Shown: piece after piece, positions 1 to 6,839 of the stretch
Layout of the letters: each line of letters opens with the position of its first letter
How positions within the stretch are numbered: position 1 is the first letter of the stretch
Source: CAYOEV01 sp964403075
Lineage (GTDB): Bacteria > Bacteroidota > Bacteroidia > Cytophagales > Cyclobacteriaceae
Length of the DNA: 14,409 bases
Assembly: GCA_964403075.1 (NCBI GenBank)
Contig: CAYOEV010000039.1
Span: 1 to 14,409, forward strand
Direction of reading: 5' to 3'
Notes under the pieces: generated by a model
Databases searched by the model: none
What the model was told of the DNA's origin: nothing
Seen by the model: only the letters and a program-made list of their open reading frames with translations
Program-made: the position numbers and the translations under genes

Positions 1-21
1 AAACTGTCCGGTGGACAGTTT
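1..21. repeat. Perfect 9-bp inverted repeat (hairpin) at the window edge
   Basis: AAACTGTCC and GGACAGTTT are exact reverse complements separated by GGT, giving a strong hairpin. A T follows on the right and an A-run could lie to the left outside the window. It could be a terminator of a gene beyond the left edge, one end of a mobile element, or an intergenic palindromic repeat. The sequence alone does not decide between these, and no transposase is visible nearby. Confidence 0.6.
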
Positions 22-52
22 TAGCGAATGGCCAGCTTGCAGGGCGGGTTGT

Positions 53-96
53 TTGGCTCACACTTCGATTGGCTCACACTTCGACAAGCCCAGTGT
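53..96. repeat. 16-bp tandem duplication leading into a REP-like hairpin
   Basis: The 16-mer TTGGCTCACACTTCGA occurs twice without a gap, at 53-68 and 69-84. The second copy runs into CAAGCCCAGTGTTACA, so ACACT (76-80) can pair with AGTGT (92-96) across an 11-base loop. The core CTTCGACAAGCCCAGTG resembles short intergenic palindromic repeats seen in many bacterial genomes. That resemblance is from memory and untested. No coding function is visible. Confidence 0.5.
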
Positions 97-173
97 TACA
101 GGGGGGTGTTTACTTTTTGCTTTCAGGTTATTCCTTAGCTTTAAGCTAGATAGTAGCATGCCTATCATCTTAT

Positions 174-210
174 AAAAAAAGCCCGTCCTGATTAAAGGAG
201 GGCTTGTTTT
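174..210. terminator. Rho-independent terminator, usable on both strands
   Basis: AAGCCC-G-TCCT (179-189) pairs with AGGA-GGGCTT (196-205) around a short AT-rich loop, with one bulged G. On the minus strand the stem is followed by seven Ts (the A-run at 174-180), which suits termination of the small minus-strand gene ending at 231. On the plus strand it is followed by TGTTTT, so it may also stop transcripts entering from the left. Confidence 0.8.
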
Positions 211-230
211 AAGTACCTTCGGTCGACCAA

Positions 231-536
231 TCAGGCTTTTATTTTGGATAGCGTTTCGTAACCTTCGCCATTCAATACATTTTTACGTGAGGTAGGCACC
301 GTATTTTCGTAAAGAAATAGGAATAGTTTCAATGCCTTGCGTAATTCTTTCGTACCACACTTTTCTGATCCGGTAATCTCTGTGACCAGAGCATTGGTCA
401 GGTCGTCTGTATTTACTTCTACGATGGTACCTTTAATTCCCTCCTGAATGGGATAAAGATTTCCTTTTTCGTCTTTGATCATCAATCCTCCGCCGAGTGA
501 TTCAATGCGGTCGATCAGTTCTTCTGTAATAATCAT
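231..536 (-). CDS. Small protein of unknown function (101 aa)
   Basis: I do not recognise this protein. The chosen start is the ATG whose complement is 534-536 (MIITEELIDRIE...). An in-frame start 18 codons upstream at 590 would add a His-rich, poorly protein-like extension, so I reject it. The protein is soluble-looking with no signal peptide or membrane segment: an N-terminal charged helix, a Gly-Gly-Gly turn (about residues 15-17), a short strand-rich section with IKDEKGNLYPI, and a Lys/Leu-rich helical C-terminal half. It has a single Cys near residue 60. The gene stands alone, with a convincing terminator 20-50 bases past its stop and a long gap upstream. The good terminator and sensible composition make it a likely real gene, but no role can be assigned. 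Confidence 0.65.
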   Translation of the reverse strand: MIITEELIDRIESLGGGLMIKDEKGNLYPIQEGIKGTIVEVNTDDLTNALVTEITGSEKCGTKELRKALKLFLFLYENTVPTSRKNVLNGEGYETLSKIKA

Positions 537-573
537 AAATAGATAGTTAATAGATTTGTTAAAAACTCGATGA

Positions 574-592
574 GTGTGCCAATGCTGCACAC
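574..592. promoter_or_regulatory. Perfect hairpin in the leader of the small minus-strand gene
   Basis: GTGTGC (574-579) pairs perfectly with GCACAC (587-592) across a 7-base loop, about 40 bases upstream of the chosen start of the small minus-strand gene. It could be a protein-binding operator or an RNA hairpin in the 5' leader. No Ts follow on either side, so it does not look like a terminator. Confidence 0.3.
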
Positions 593-606
593 ATTATTTA
601 CCAATG

Positions 607-641
607 CAAGATTAATATAAATATATGAATATGTATTCAAA
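607..641 (-). promoter_or_regulatory. Weak candidate Bacteroidota promoter for the small minus-strand gene
   Basis: Read on the minus strand, TTTG (638-641) is followed after 23 bases by TAATCTTG (607-614). That differs by one base from the Bacteroidota -7 element TAnnTTTG. The spacing is at the long end of the usual range. If used, transcription would begin near 600, leaving a leader of about 65 bases that includes the 574-592 hairpin. Confidence 0.25.
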
Positions 642-868
642 GACGTCGAGGAACTTATAAACGCGCGGGTATTGTACGGTCTGATTTTTAATAAATTGGC
701 TTTAGATCATTTGGGTATTTTAGGTGAAGGAGAGGTAACTGTCTGATAAATATTTGGTGTAACCTGATGCAACGTTATGCAGGTGGTAGGAAGGTCCAGG
801 GATAGGTAAGTGCCTATTAAGGGCTGCGTAGACTTGTCTGTCGTGAAAGCGTAAACAGCTTGATTTTA

Positions 869-898
869 TTTGTATACTTTTTGTTTTAAGTATGTTTG
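869..898 (+). promoter_or_regulatory. Bacteroidota-type promoter of the polysaccharide operon
   Basis: TTTG at 869-872 (-33 element) and TATGTTTG at 891-898 (-7 element, exact match to TAnnTTTG) are separated by 18 bases. This fits the primary sigma factor consensus of Bacteroidota. Transcription would start near 904-906, only about 11-13 bases before the TTG start of the first cupin gene, so the leader would be very short. This is the only clear promoter seen for the plus-strand genes up to 6643, consistent with one operon. Confidence 0.65.
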
Positions 899-916
899 CT
901 CTGAATACAAAGAGGT

Positions 917-1318
917 TTGAGTTTGTCCTACATTATTGATCTACCGCAAATCCGGGACCCGAGGGGAAACCTGACGTTTCTTCAGAACCATGACCAGCTC
1001 CCTTTTGAGATTGCGCGTGTATTTTGGACCTACGACGTGCCGGGAGGTGAAATCCGGGGAGGCCATGCGTACCAACAACAGCAAGAGGTGATCATTGCAC
1101 TAAGTGGCAGCTTTGATGTCGTCGTGACCCTGGTCAGCGGTGAAAAAAAGAAATATTCACTCAACCGTTCTTATTTTGGTTTATACCTGCCGCCGATGAC
1201 CTGGCGGCACATGGAAAACTTTTCTACCAATGCCCTCAGTCTTCATTTGAGTAGCACCTCTTACGACCCCGAGGATTACCTTCGTGATTTCGATGAATTT
1301 TTTCGACTGCATGACTGA
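917..1318 (+). CDS. FdtA/QdtA-type sugar 3,4-ketoisomerase-like cupin, first copy (133 aa)
   Basis: This is a small WxcM/FdtA-family cupin. Characterised relatives convert dTDP-4-keto-6-deoxyglucose to the 3-keto sugar used to make 3-amino-3,6-dideoxyhexoses. The family pattern is clear: N-terminal IIDLPQIRDPRGNLTFLQ, the RVFWTYDVPGG strand, RGGHAY (residues 47-52), the ALSGSFDVVV strand (61-70), GLYLPPMTW (88-96) and a C-terminal YDPEDYLRDFDEF. Length is normal for a single-domain member. The canonical HAH pair of the active site is here HAY: His50 is kept and the second His is Tyr52. The following Lys is also lost (QQQQ). The copy may therefore be weak, altered in specificity, or a partner subunit of the second copy. 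The start is a TTG at 917 preceded by GAGG; a TTG two codons on (923) is also possible. It overlaps the next gene by 8 bases. Confidence 0.8.
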   Translation: MSLSYIIDLPQIRDPRGNLTFLQNHDQLPFEIARVFWTYDVPGGEIRGGHAYQQQQEVIIALSGSFDVVVTLVSGEKKKYSLNRSYFGLYLPPMTWRHMENFSTNALSLHLSSTSYDPEDYLRDFDEFFRLHD

Positions 1319-1751
1319 TTTTCCAAATGTGAATGATTGTACCCTGATCACTTTACCGCAGGTGGGGGATCGCAACGGACACATTACGGCCATCAATGGC
1401 CACGCCGAAATACCGTTTGAGGTAAAGCGGGTTTTTTATATTTACGATATACCCAGTGGTGAGTCCCGTGGTGCCCATGCACACAAAAAATGTCACCAAT
1501 TCATCACGGCTGCCAGTGGAGCGTTTGAGGTATTGATCAATGATGGCAAAAGCCAAAAAGTGATCAGCTTGAGTCAACCGAATGTCGGGATTCATGTGCC
1601 TCCCATGATCTGGGCTTCAGAAATTAATTTTTCTTCAGGCGCGATTTGTTTGGTGTTGACCAGTCATGAATACGATGAGACAGATTACTTAAGGGATTTT
1701 GAGGAATACCTTGAATCAAAACGCGTAAGGCAAAATGAAAATAGGCGATAG
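1311..1751 (+). CDS. fdtA: FdtA/QdtA-type sugar 3,4-ketoisomerase cupin, second copy (146 aa)
   Basis: This is a canonical member of the same cupin family, predicted to isomerise dTDP-4-keto-6-deoxyglucose to the 3-keto form for transamination. It contains DCTLITLPQVGDRNGHI (residues 9-25), RVFYIYDIPSGESRGAHAH (40-58) with the His56/His58 pair, AASGAFEVLI (67-76), VGIHVPPMIW (92-101) and YDETDYLRDFEEYL (121-134). I chose the ATG at 1311, which overlaps the upstream stop by 8 bases. Homologue-like sequence begins there, and the earlier in-frame GTG (1284) and ATG (1293) lie deep inside the first copy. No Shine-Dalgarno is evident, so translational coupling is likely. The protein is clearly paralogous to the first copy. 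Whether it makes the galacto (FdtA) or gluco (QdtA) 3-keto sugar cannot be read from sequence, so the symbol is by family. Confidence 0.85.
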   Translation: MTDFPNVNDCTLITLPQVGDRNGHITAINGHAEIPFEVKRVFYIYDIPSGESRGAHAHKKCHQFITAASGAFEVLINDGKSQKVISLSQPNVGIHVPPMIWASEINFSSGAICLVLTSHEYDETDYLRDFEEYLESKRVRQNENRR

Positions 1752-2121
1752 GGAATTTATTAAAAGAACATTTAGTGATGAGGATGTTAAGGCTTTTGCA
1801 ATATTGTCCGGTGATAGCAATCCGATTCATCTTGATGATGAATATGCGAAAAATACCCTTTTTGGAAAAAAAATCGTGCATGGTTTACTGGTTTCATCAT
1901 TGATTAGTGCGATTCTGGGTGTCAAACTCCCCGGATTAGGTACGATATATTTAGCTCAAAATCTATCTTTTCTAAAACCAGTTTTTATTGATGAAGAGGT
2001 AATGGCTGAGGTGATAGTGGAATCCCAAAAAGCAGGAAAGCCAATTTTCACGTTAAGCACAAAATGTTACAAAGGCAATGGAGAGCTTTGTATAGACGGG
2101 ACGGCAACGGTAATGATATGA
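1735..2121 (+). CDS. MaoC-like (R)-specific enoyl-CoA hydratase (128 aa)
   Basis: This is a single hot-dog-fold MaoC/PhaJ-type hydratase. Family members add water to trans-2-enoyl-CoA to give (R)-3-hydroxyacyl-CoA. The hydratase-2 motif is complete: LSGDSNPIHLDDEYAKNT (residues 24-41) with Asp27 and His32 at the same spacing as the catalytic pair of PhaJ, then HGLLVSSL (49-56), and the typical QNLSFLKPVFIDEEV strand pair (75-89). Length is normal. The ATG overlaps the preceding cupin gene by 17 bases, and its stop overlaps the next start as ATGA. It is therefore embedded in the sugar cassette, directly ahead of an acyltransferase. I infer that it may supply a 3-hydroxyacyl-CoA (for example 3-hydroxybutyryl-CoA) to that transferase. 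A generic housekeeping hydratase is the alternative. Its sequence is AT-rich (about 37% GC). Confidence 0.85.
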   Translation: MKIGDREFIKRTFSDEDVKAFAILSGDSNPIHLDDEYAKNTLFGKKIVHGLLVSSLISAILGVKLPGLGTIYLAQNLSFLKPVFIDEEVMAEVIVESQKAGKPIFTLSTKCYKGNGELCIDGTATVMI

Positions 2122-3008
2122 ACATTAAGAGCTATTATTCACCCTATTCTTTTCTACGTACGGTTTCAGAAGAAAGTAACTCGAAAATATTTAGCCAGAG
2201 TCTTGAAGGTTGTAGTCAATTAATGGATGAAGCAAATGGTACTGTCTTGTTCTATAAATTTTTAGACTGGGACACCAACTATTTTGGCATTAAGACTGGC
2301 AAAATATTATTCATCGCGGGCGTTCACGAAAAAAAATGGAAGGCAACGGATGATTTGCTTGCACAACATCTGGATGCCCTTCGAAAGGATGGATTCAACT
2401 ATTTGTTCATGGAAGTTCCATCTGAGGATATTCAAACTCTTCAGTTACTTGGTTCTGCAGGGTTTAGTTTAATTGAAACTAGACTGCATTATTATAATGA
2501 CCATGTGCAGGATTACAGTTTTCCAAAAAGATATGACACTCGGTTTGCAACGACAGATGATATCATTAATCTAAGGAGGGTTGCATCGTTTATGCGCAAT
2601 CGGTACGATCGATTTCATGCAGACGCCATATTTGCTACGCAGAAAGCCGATGAATTTCTTTCTACATATATTGAGAATGCGATCAAAGGCTACAGCGATA
2701 TTGTTATGGTCCCGGATGAAGCTGGTGTTGCTCCCGATTCATTTCTTACGGGTGATTATTATGAAAAAGACTGGAACCATTTAGGACAAAAAGTATCAAA
2801 AATGGTGCTTTCAGCAGTTTCTGCTGAAACCAATAAAGGATGGTATTTAAAGTTAATTTCAGAAATGACCTATCATTTCAAGCATAAAGGGATAGATGTC
2901 GCACATATGAATACGCAAAGTACGAATCGGGCAGTTTTCAGGGTTTGGAGTAAGTTGGGCTATCAATTGGGAAGAACAACTCATGTATTCTCAAAGCACC
3001 TAAAATGA
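2118..3008 (+). CDS. WecD-like GNAT-family sugar N-acyltransferase (296 aa)
   Basis: It is predicted to transfer an acyl group from CoA to the amino group of a nucleotide-linked amino sugar, as WecD does for dTDP-4-amino-4,6-dideoxygalactose. The N-terminal domain carries the WecD-type signature FLDWDTNYFGIKTGKI (residues 48-63). The C-terminal GNAT domain spans about 141-290. It has the acyl-CoA loop region around ETNKGWYLKLISEM (237-250) and the closing NTQSTNRAVFRVWSKLGY (265-282) before a final strand. I start at the ATG at 2118, which makes an ATGA overlap with the hydratase stop; the in-frame ATG at 2064 lies inside the hydratase gene and adds non-homologous residues. It ends in another ATGA overlap with the aminotransferase. 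By position it fills the FdtC role, although FdtC itself is of a different fold (left-handed beta-helix). The acyl donor is unknown; the adjacent hydratase suggests a hydroxyacyl donor. Confidence 0.8.
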   Translation: MNIKSYYSPYSFLRTVSEESNSKIFSQSLEGCSQLMDEANGTVLFYKFLDWDTNYFGIKTGKILFIAGVHEKKWKATDDLLAQHLDALRKDGFNYLFMEVPSEDIQTLQLLGSAGFSLIETRLHYYNDHVQDYSFPKRYDTRFATTDDIINLRRVASFMRNRYDRFHADAIFATQKADEFLSTYIENAIKGYSDIVMVPDEAGVAPDSFLTGDYYEKDWNHLGQKVSKMVLSAVSAETNKGWYLKLISEMTYHFKHKGIDVAHMNTQSTNRAVFRVWSKLGYQLGRTTHVFSKHLK

Positions 3009-4108
3009 AAATACCGTTTTTTTCATTCGAAAAACGCAATCAGGAACTGCGTGAAGAGACCTTAAGGGTTTTCGAGCAGTTTTACGACAGTGCCTGGTAT
3101 GTGTTGGGACGGGGGACAGCGGAGTTTGAATCCAATTATGCCCGGTACAACCAAACGGCGCATTGTGTGGGCATCAGCAATGGACTCGATGCCCTGCATC
3201 TGGCGCTGAGAGCCGTGGGGATAGGCCCTGGCGATGAAGTGATCGTGCCCTCCAATACCTACATCGCCACCGTACTGGCCGTAAGTCACACCGGAGCCAC
3301 CCCGGTTTTTGTAGAACCCAGAATGGAGACAGCCAATCTGAATCCTGAACGCATAGCGGCGGCCATCACCGCCAGAACCAGGGCCATCATGCCGGTGCAT
3401 TTGTATGGACAGGCCTGTGAGATGGATGCCATCATGGCCATTGCAGACCAACATGGCCTTTATGTGGTGGAAGACAACGCCCAGGCACACGGAGCGACCT
3501 ACCGTGGAAAGATGACCGGAAGCTTTGGACAGGTCAATGCCACCAGCTTCTATCCCACCAAAAACATCGGCGCACTGGGCGAGGCGGGTGCCATCACGAC
3601 GGATGACGCAGCCCTCGGCGAAAAGATCCGGGTGCTGCGCAATTACGGCTCCCAAAAAAGGTATTACAATGAGGTGGTGGGCTACAACAACCGCATAGAC
3701 GAATTTGAAGCGGCCTTTTTAAATGTCGTACTTCGATACATCGATGTTTGGACGGCGCAGCGTCGCGAGATAGCCGGCTGGTACCGCGAGAAGCTGGCCG
3801 ACCTCCCCGGCATAGGTCTGATGGAGGTGGCAGAGGGAGCGGATAATGTGTACCACCTTTTCGTTGTCCGTACCAAACGCAGAGACGAATTGCGGGCTTA
3901 CCTCGAAGCCCATGGGGTGGGTACACAAATTCATTACCCGGTTCCCCCACATCTGCAGGCCTGCTACCATCAGCTGGGGTTTAAAAAGGGGGATTTTCCG
4001 ATCGCGGAGGAGTTGGCCGGCACCTGTGTGAGCCTGCCCCTTTGGGTGGGACTGACGGAAGATCATGTGGAAGCGGTTGTCTCAGCCATTCGAAAAGTTT
4101 ATTCATAG
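3005..4108 (+). CDS. fdtB: DegT/DnrJ/EryC1/StrS sugar-nucleotide aminotransferase, FdtB-like (367 aa)
   Basis: This is a PLP-dependent transaminase that would aminate the 3-keto sugar made by the cupin isomerases, normally with glutamate as donor. Motifs in order: substrate/PLP region VGISNGLDALHLALRA (residues 55-70), PSNTYIATVLAV (82-93), the PLP-nitrogen aspartate in VVEDNAQAHGA (Asp157), the Schiff-base lysine in SFYPTKNIGALGEAGAI (Lys186), and the C-terminal GVGTQIHYPVPPHLQ. Length is typical. It starts at the ATG of an ATGA overlap with the acyltransferase, so it belongs to the same operon. GC jumps to about 62% here from under 40% in the two preceding genes, although the overlap is perfect. 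That fits assembly from different sources. C3 versus C4 specificity is inferred from the FdtA-type neighbours. Confidence 0.9.
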   Translation: MKIPFFSFEKRNQELREETLRVFEQFYDSAWYVLGRGTAEFESNYARYNQTAHCVGISNGLDALHLALRAVGIGPGDEVIVPSNTYIATVLAVSHTGATPVFVEPRMETANLNPERIAAAITARTRAIMPVHLYGQACEMDAIMAIADQHGLYVVEDNAQAHGATYRGKMTGSFGQVNATSFYPTKNIGALGEAGAITTDDAALGEKIRVLRNYGSQKRYYNEVVGYNNRIDEFEAAFLNVVLRYIDVWTAQRREIAGWYREKLADLPGIGLMEVAEGADNVYHLFVVRTKRRDELRAYLEAHGVGTQIHYPVPPHLQACYHQLGFKKGDFPIAEELAGTCVSLPLWVGLTEDHVEAVVSAIRKVYS

Positions 4109-4142
4109 GTAGTCAGAGATTCTATGAACGATTCATTCACTC

Positions 4143-5636
4143 GTGAATAACGGCAGTTCCAAATCCATACTAAAGTCCACCGGTCTCGTAGGCGGCTCAC
4201 AAGTTATCACCGTATTGGTGGGTCTGGTCCGCGCCAAGGTCATTGCCGTGGTGCTGGGGCCGGGCGGTACCGGCTTAATTGCTGCGCTGCAATCTTCTAC
4301 TGCTTTGGTACAAACAGTACTGGGCCTGGGCCTATCAAAATCAAGCGTCCGGGACATTGCGCAGGCACATGCCAGGGGGGAAGCAGAAGAACTGGCCCGC
4401 ACGGTGAAGACCCAGCGCCGTGCCGTGCTGGTGACCGGGTTGGCGGGCCTTGTTGCTACCGTGCTGCTTGCCGAACCACTTTCTCGGTTCACCTTCGGGC
4501 ACGAAGATTATGCGTTCGCGATCCGGCTCCTGGCCGTTGCCGTGTTTTTTAATCTCATCGTGGGCGGCCAAAGTGCCCTGATACAGGGCATGCGCAGGAT
4601 CAAGGACCTGGCGCTGCTGTCCATTACTGGCGCGCTGTTGAGTACAGCAATCGCCGTTCCGCTGATCTACTTCTACCGGGAGGGTGGCATCGCCATTTAC
4701 CTGGTGGTGTTGGCGGCGGGCCAATACGTGGTCGCTTATTATTTTGCCCGCCGGATCTTCTTACAAAGGGTGCCATTGGATTGGTCTGCCACCTGGCAGC
4801 GGGCCAAGGACATGCTTCGCCTGGGATTGGGTTTTATGGGCGCCGCGCTGGCTACTGCCCTGGCGGGGTACCTGATCCGGGTGTTCCTCATCCGCTACAT
4901 GGGCCTCGGGGCGGCCGGACTGTACCAGGCGGCGATGGGCATCAGCGGCATCTACATCAACGTGGTATTGCAAGCGATGGGTAAAGACTTTTACCCCCGG
5001 CTCGCGGCTGTGGCTCATTCTCCCGAAGCAGAAATCAAACTGATCAACGAGCAGACGGAGGTTGGGATGATATTGGCTGCTCCGGGACTGCTGTTTACCC
5101 TGGCCCTGGCCCCCGTGGCCATCAATGTCCTATACACCCCGGAATATGCGCCCGCCTATGGCTTGCTGCAGTGGATGATCCTGGGGGTGTTTATTCGCAC
5201 CATTTCCTGGCCGATGGCTTTTGTTTTAGTTGCTCGGGGGCGATCTGTCACTTATCTCTTTGCCGAAATCGGCGCGAACCTGGTACACGTGGTATTGGTG
5301 GTTATTTTAGGAGAGATTTATGGACTAATTGGGGTAGCCATGGCTTTTTTTGGCATGTACGCTTTGTACTTATTGGGCATGTACTTTTTGGTGAACCGCC
5401 AAAACGGCTTTACCTGGCAGCGCCGGGTGGTGCGCAACCTGTGGGTGCTTAGCACTATTTTTGGGTTGTCCTTTGTTCTTCTCCGTTTTACCGGGCCGTG
5501 GGTAGGCAGCCTGTTGGTGTGTGGTGTGGGGCTGGGGGTGTCGTACTATGCCCTACAAAAGGTGCTGGAGATACTGGAGGTGGAGTCATTGAGGGCTTTG
5601 TGGAGGATGTTCAGGAATAAAATAAAGAAAAAATGA
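4143..5636 (+). CDS. wzx: Wzx-type polysaccharide flippase, MOP superfamily (497 aa)
   Basis: This is an integral membrane protein predicted to flip lipid-linked oligosaccharide repeat units across the inner membrane. About 12-14 hydrophobic helices run the length of the protein, starting with STGLVGGSQVITVLVGLVRA, a typical opening of Wzx/WzxE-like proteins. Basic loops (KTQRRA, GMRRIKD, RRIFLQR) lie between them, and the C-terminal tail is Lys-rich. The start is a GTG at 4143, 34 bases past the aminotransferase stop. A nearby ATG (4124) is out of frame and stops after eight codons. No Shine-Dalgarno is obvious. The gene is GC-rich (about two thirds GC in a sampled stretch, 4381-4440). Its stop overlaps the next start as ATGA. 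A Wzy polymerase is not in this window. Confidence 0.88.
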   Translation: MNNGSSKSILKSTGLVGGSQVITVLVGLVRAKVIAVVLGPGGTGLIAALQSSTALVQTVLGLGLSKSSVRDIAQAHARGEAEELARTVKTQRRAVLVTGLAGLVATVLLAEPLSRFTFGHEDYAFAIRLLAVAVFFNLIVGGQSALIQGMRRIKDLALLSITGALLSTAIAVPLIYFYREGGIAIYLVVLAAGQYVVAYYFARRIFLQRVPLDWSATWQRAKDMLRLGLGFMGAALATALAGYLIRVFLIRYMGLGAAGLYQAAMGISGIYINVVLQAMGKDFYPRLAAVAHSPEAEIKLINEQTEVGMILAAPGLLFTLALAPVAINVLYTPEYAPAYGLLQWMILGVFIRTISWPMAFVLVARGRSVTYLFAEIGANLVHVVLVVILGEIYGLIGVAMAFFGMYALYLLGMYFLVNRQNGFTWQRRVVRNLWVLSTIFGLSFVLLRFTGPWVGSLLVCGVGLGVSYYALQKVLEILEVESLRALWRMFRNKIKKK

Positions 5637-6643
5637 AGGAGGAAAGAGATCCACTTGTAACTGTTGTAATGCCCTCATACAATCACGCGAAATTTATTGA
5701 GGAAGGCATTAGAAGCGTATGGGATCAAACTTATAAGTCTGTTGAGTTAATTGTAGTAGATGATGGCTCTAATGATGATAGCTGGATTATTATTGAAGAA
5801 CTGGCTCTCCAGTCTCCAATACGCATGCTTATCAAAAGACAAGAGAATAAAGGTCTGTGTACAACCCTAAATAATGGTATAAAAAAGAGTACAGGAGATC
5901 TTATTGCTCTTTTGGCATCTGATGATTTTTACCACCCTGACTTCATCCACCGAAATGTTATGGAGTATAGGAAGTACACGGGTGAAATGGTTGTCTTACA
6001 CAGTGATGCATATGTAGTGGACGAGAATTCTGTTCAACACTTTTCTCTGACTAACATGCAGATGTCATATAAAAATCCTGGTAGTGGATCTGATATCTTT
6101 TATGATATGCTCAATGGTAATGTAAAGTTCATTTCACCAACATTTGTAGTTCCTAATTATGTCTATGAAAAAACGGGACTTTACGATGAAAGTCTAATGG
6201 CAGAGGATTTTGACATGCATCTAAGACAGGCTAGAGTAGCACGTTTTATTTATTTAGATGTTCCATTGTATTATAAGCGTGATCTAAAGGATAGCTTGGG
6301 GACTAAAACTAATTTATGGGGAGATGATATTCTTATAGCTCTGGAAAAACACAAGGATTATTTGGGTAAAAATTATATTGGGTTTATAAAAAGAAAGACA
6401 TACCAGCTTATGATTAATTCCAGTCTTCAGAATGATCTTGTCTCATTTCGTAAATATCGTAAGAAATTTATTAAGTCAACTGATGGTAGTTACAATAAAA
6501 TAATTGCGATCCTGAAAGCTACTTTTATAATTGTAAAGTATAGTATGATTAGAATCGCTAAACGTATACTTCCAACGGCCATAGTGTATACTATTCGAAA
6601 GGTCAAGTACTGGCAATTGAACCATGTTAGACTCAGACGTTAG
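5633..6643 (+). CDS. GT2-family glycosyltransferase (336 aa)
   Basis: This is a GT-A fold family 2 glycosyltransferase, probably adding one sugar to the lipid-linked repeat unit on the cytoplasmic face. N-terminal VTVVMPSYNHAKFIEEGIRSV (residues 9-29) is followed by the nucleotide-binding VVDDGSNDDS (41-50), the DxD-equivalent LASDDF (94-99) and the catalytic-base region MAEDFDMHLR (189-198). The C-terminal 100 residues are basic, with a hydrophobic amphipathic stretch near residues 285-315 that may hold the protein to the membrane. It is joined to the flippase gene by an ATGA overlap. Composition changes sharply at this junction, with only about 30% GC here (18 of 60 bases at 6421-6480). Donor and acceptor cannot be deduced. 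Confidence 0.9.
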   Translation: MKEERDPLVTVVMPSYNHAKFIEEGIRSVWDQTYKSVELIVVDDGSNDDSWIIIEELALQSPIRMLIKRQENKGLCTTLNNGIKKSTGDLIALLASDDFYHPDFIHRNVMEYRKYTGEMVVLHSDAYVVDENSVQHFSLTNMQMSYKNPGSGSDIFYDMLNGNVKFISPTFVVPNYVYEKTGLYDESLMAEDFDMHLRQARVARFIYLDVPLYYKRDLKDSLGTKTNLWGDDILIALEKHKDYLGKNYIGFIKRKTYQLMINSSLQNDLVSFRKYRKKFIKSTDGSYNKIIAILKATFIIVKYSMIRIAKRILPTAIVYTIRKVKYWQLNHVRLRR

Positions 6644-6839
6644 TTAAGCCAATTGGAATTAATTATGAATTGTTAAGATGGCTTATTAGCGTTATGATTT
6701 GCTTAAATATTGTTTTTTTCTAAATATGTCTTTCGTAATAATTCTTTGTTGATTAAGTCATCTCTCTAAGGACTTAGTTATACGTTTTATACCTTTTTGT
6801 AAGTGAATGCGCATAAGAATGATGAAATAGTAAAATGTA
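6644..6839. other. AT-rich gap between the GT2 gene and a sulfotransferase remnant
   Basis: There is no open reading frame with coding character on either strand, and all three forward frames are broken by stops. If the downstream sulfotransferase remnant was once complete, its N-terminal two thirds would have lain here, but nothing like the PAPS-binding loop can be recognised. I see no terminator or promoter match. Confidence 0.5.

Larger units (their letters stand above)
537..916. other. Gene-free divergent intergenic region (380 bases)
   Basis: This separates the small minus-strand gene from the polysaccharide operon. It contains a perfect hairpin at 574-592, a weak possible minus-strand promoter at 607-641, and a good plus-strand promoter at 869-898. 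Between about 642 and 868 I see only a short imperfect dyad (ATAGG/CCTAT, 802-817) and no open reading frame with coding character. I found no JUMPstart/ops-like element. Confidence 0.6.

Noticed and set aside
3062..3655. Long minus-strand open frame (197 codons) opposite the aminotransferase
   Set aside because: It lies entirely antisense to a well-supported gene in GC-rich DNA and shows no domain or start context, so it is a shadow frame.
4124..4150. Short ATG...TAA frame just before the flippase, considered as a leader peptide or alternative start
   Set aside because: It is only eight codons, out of frame with the flippase, and lacks a ribosome site.
4341..4724. Minus-strand open frames opposite the flippase gene
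   Set aside because: They are composition artefacts of a GC-rich coding region; the flippase frame has clear membrane helices.
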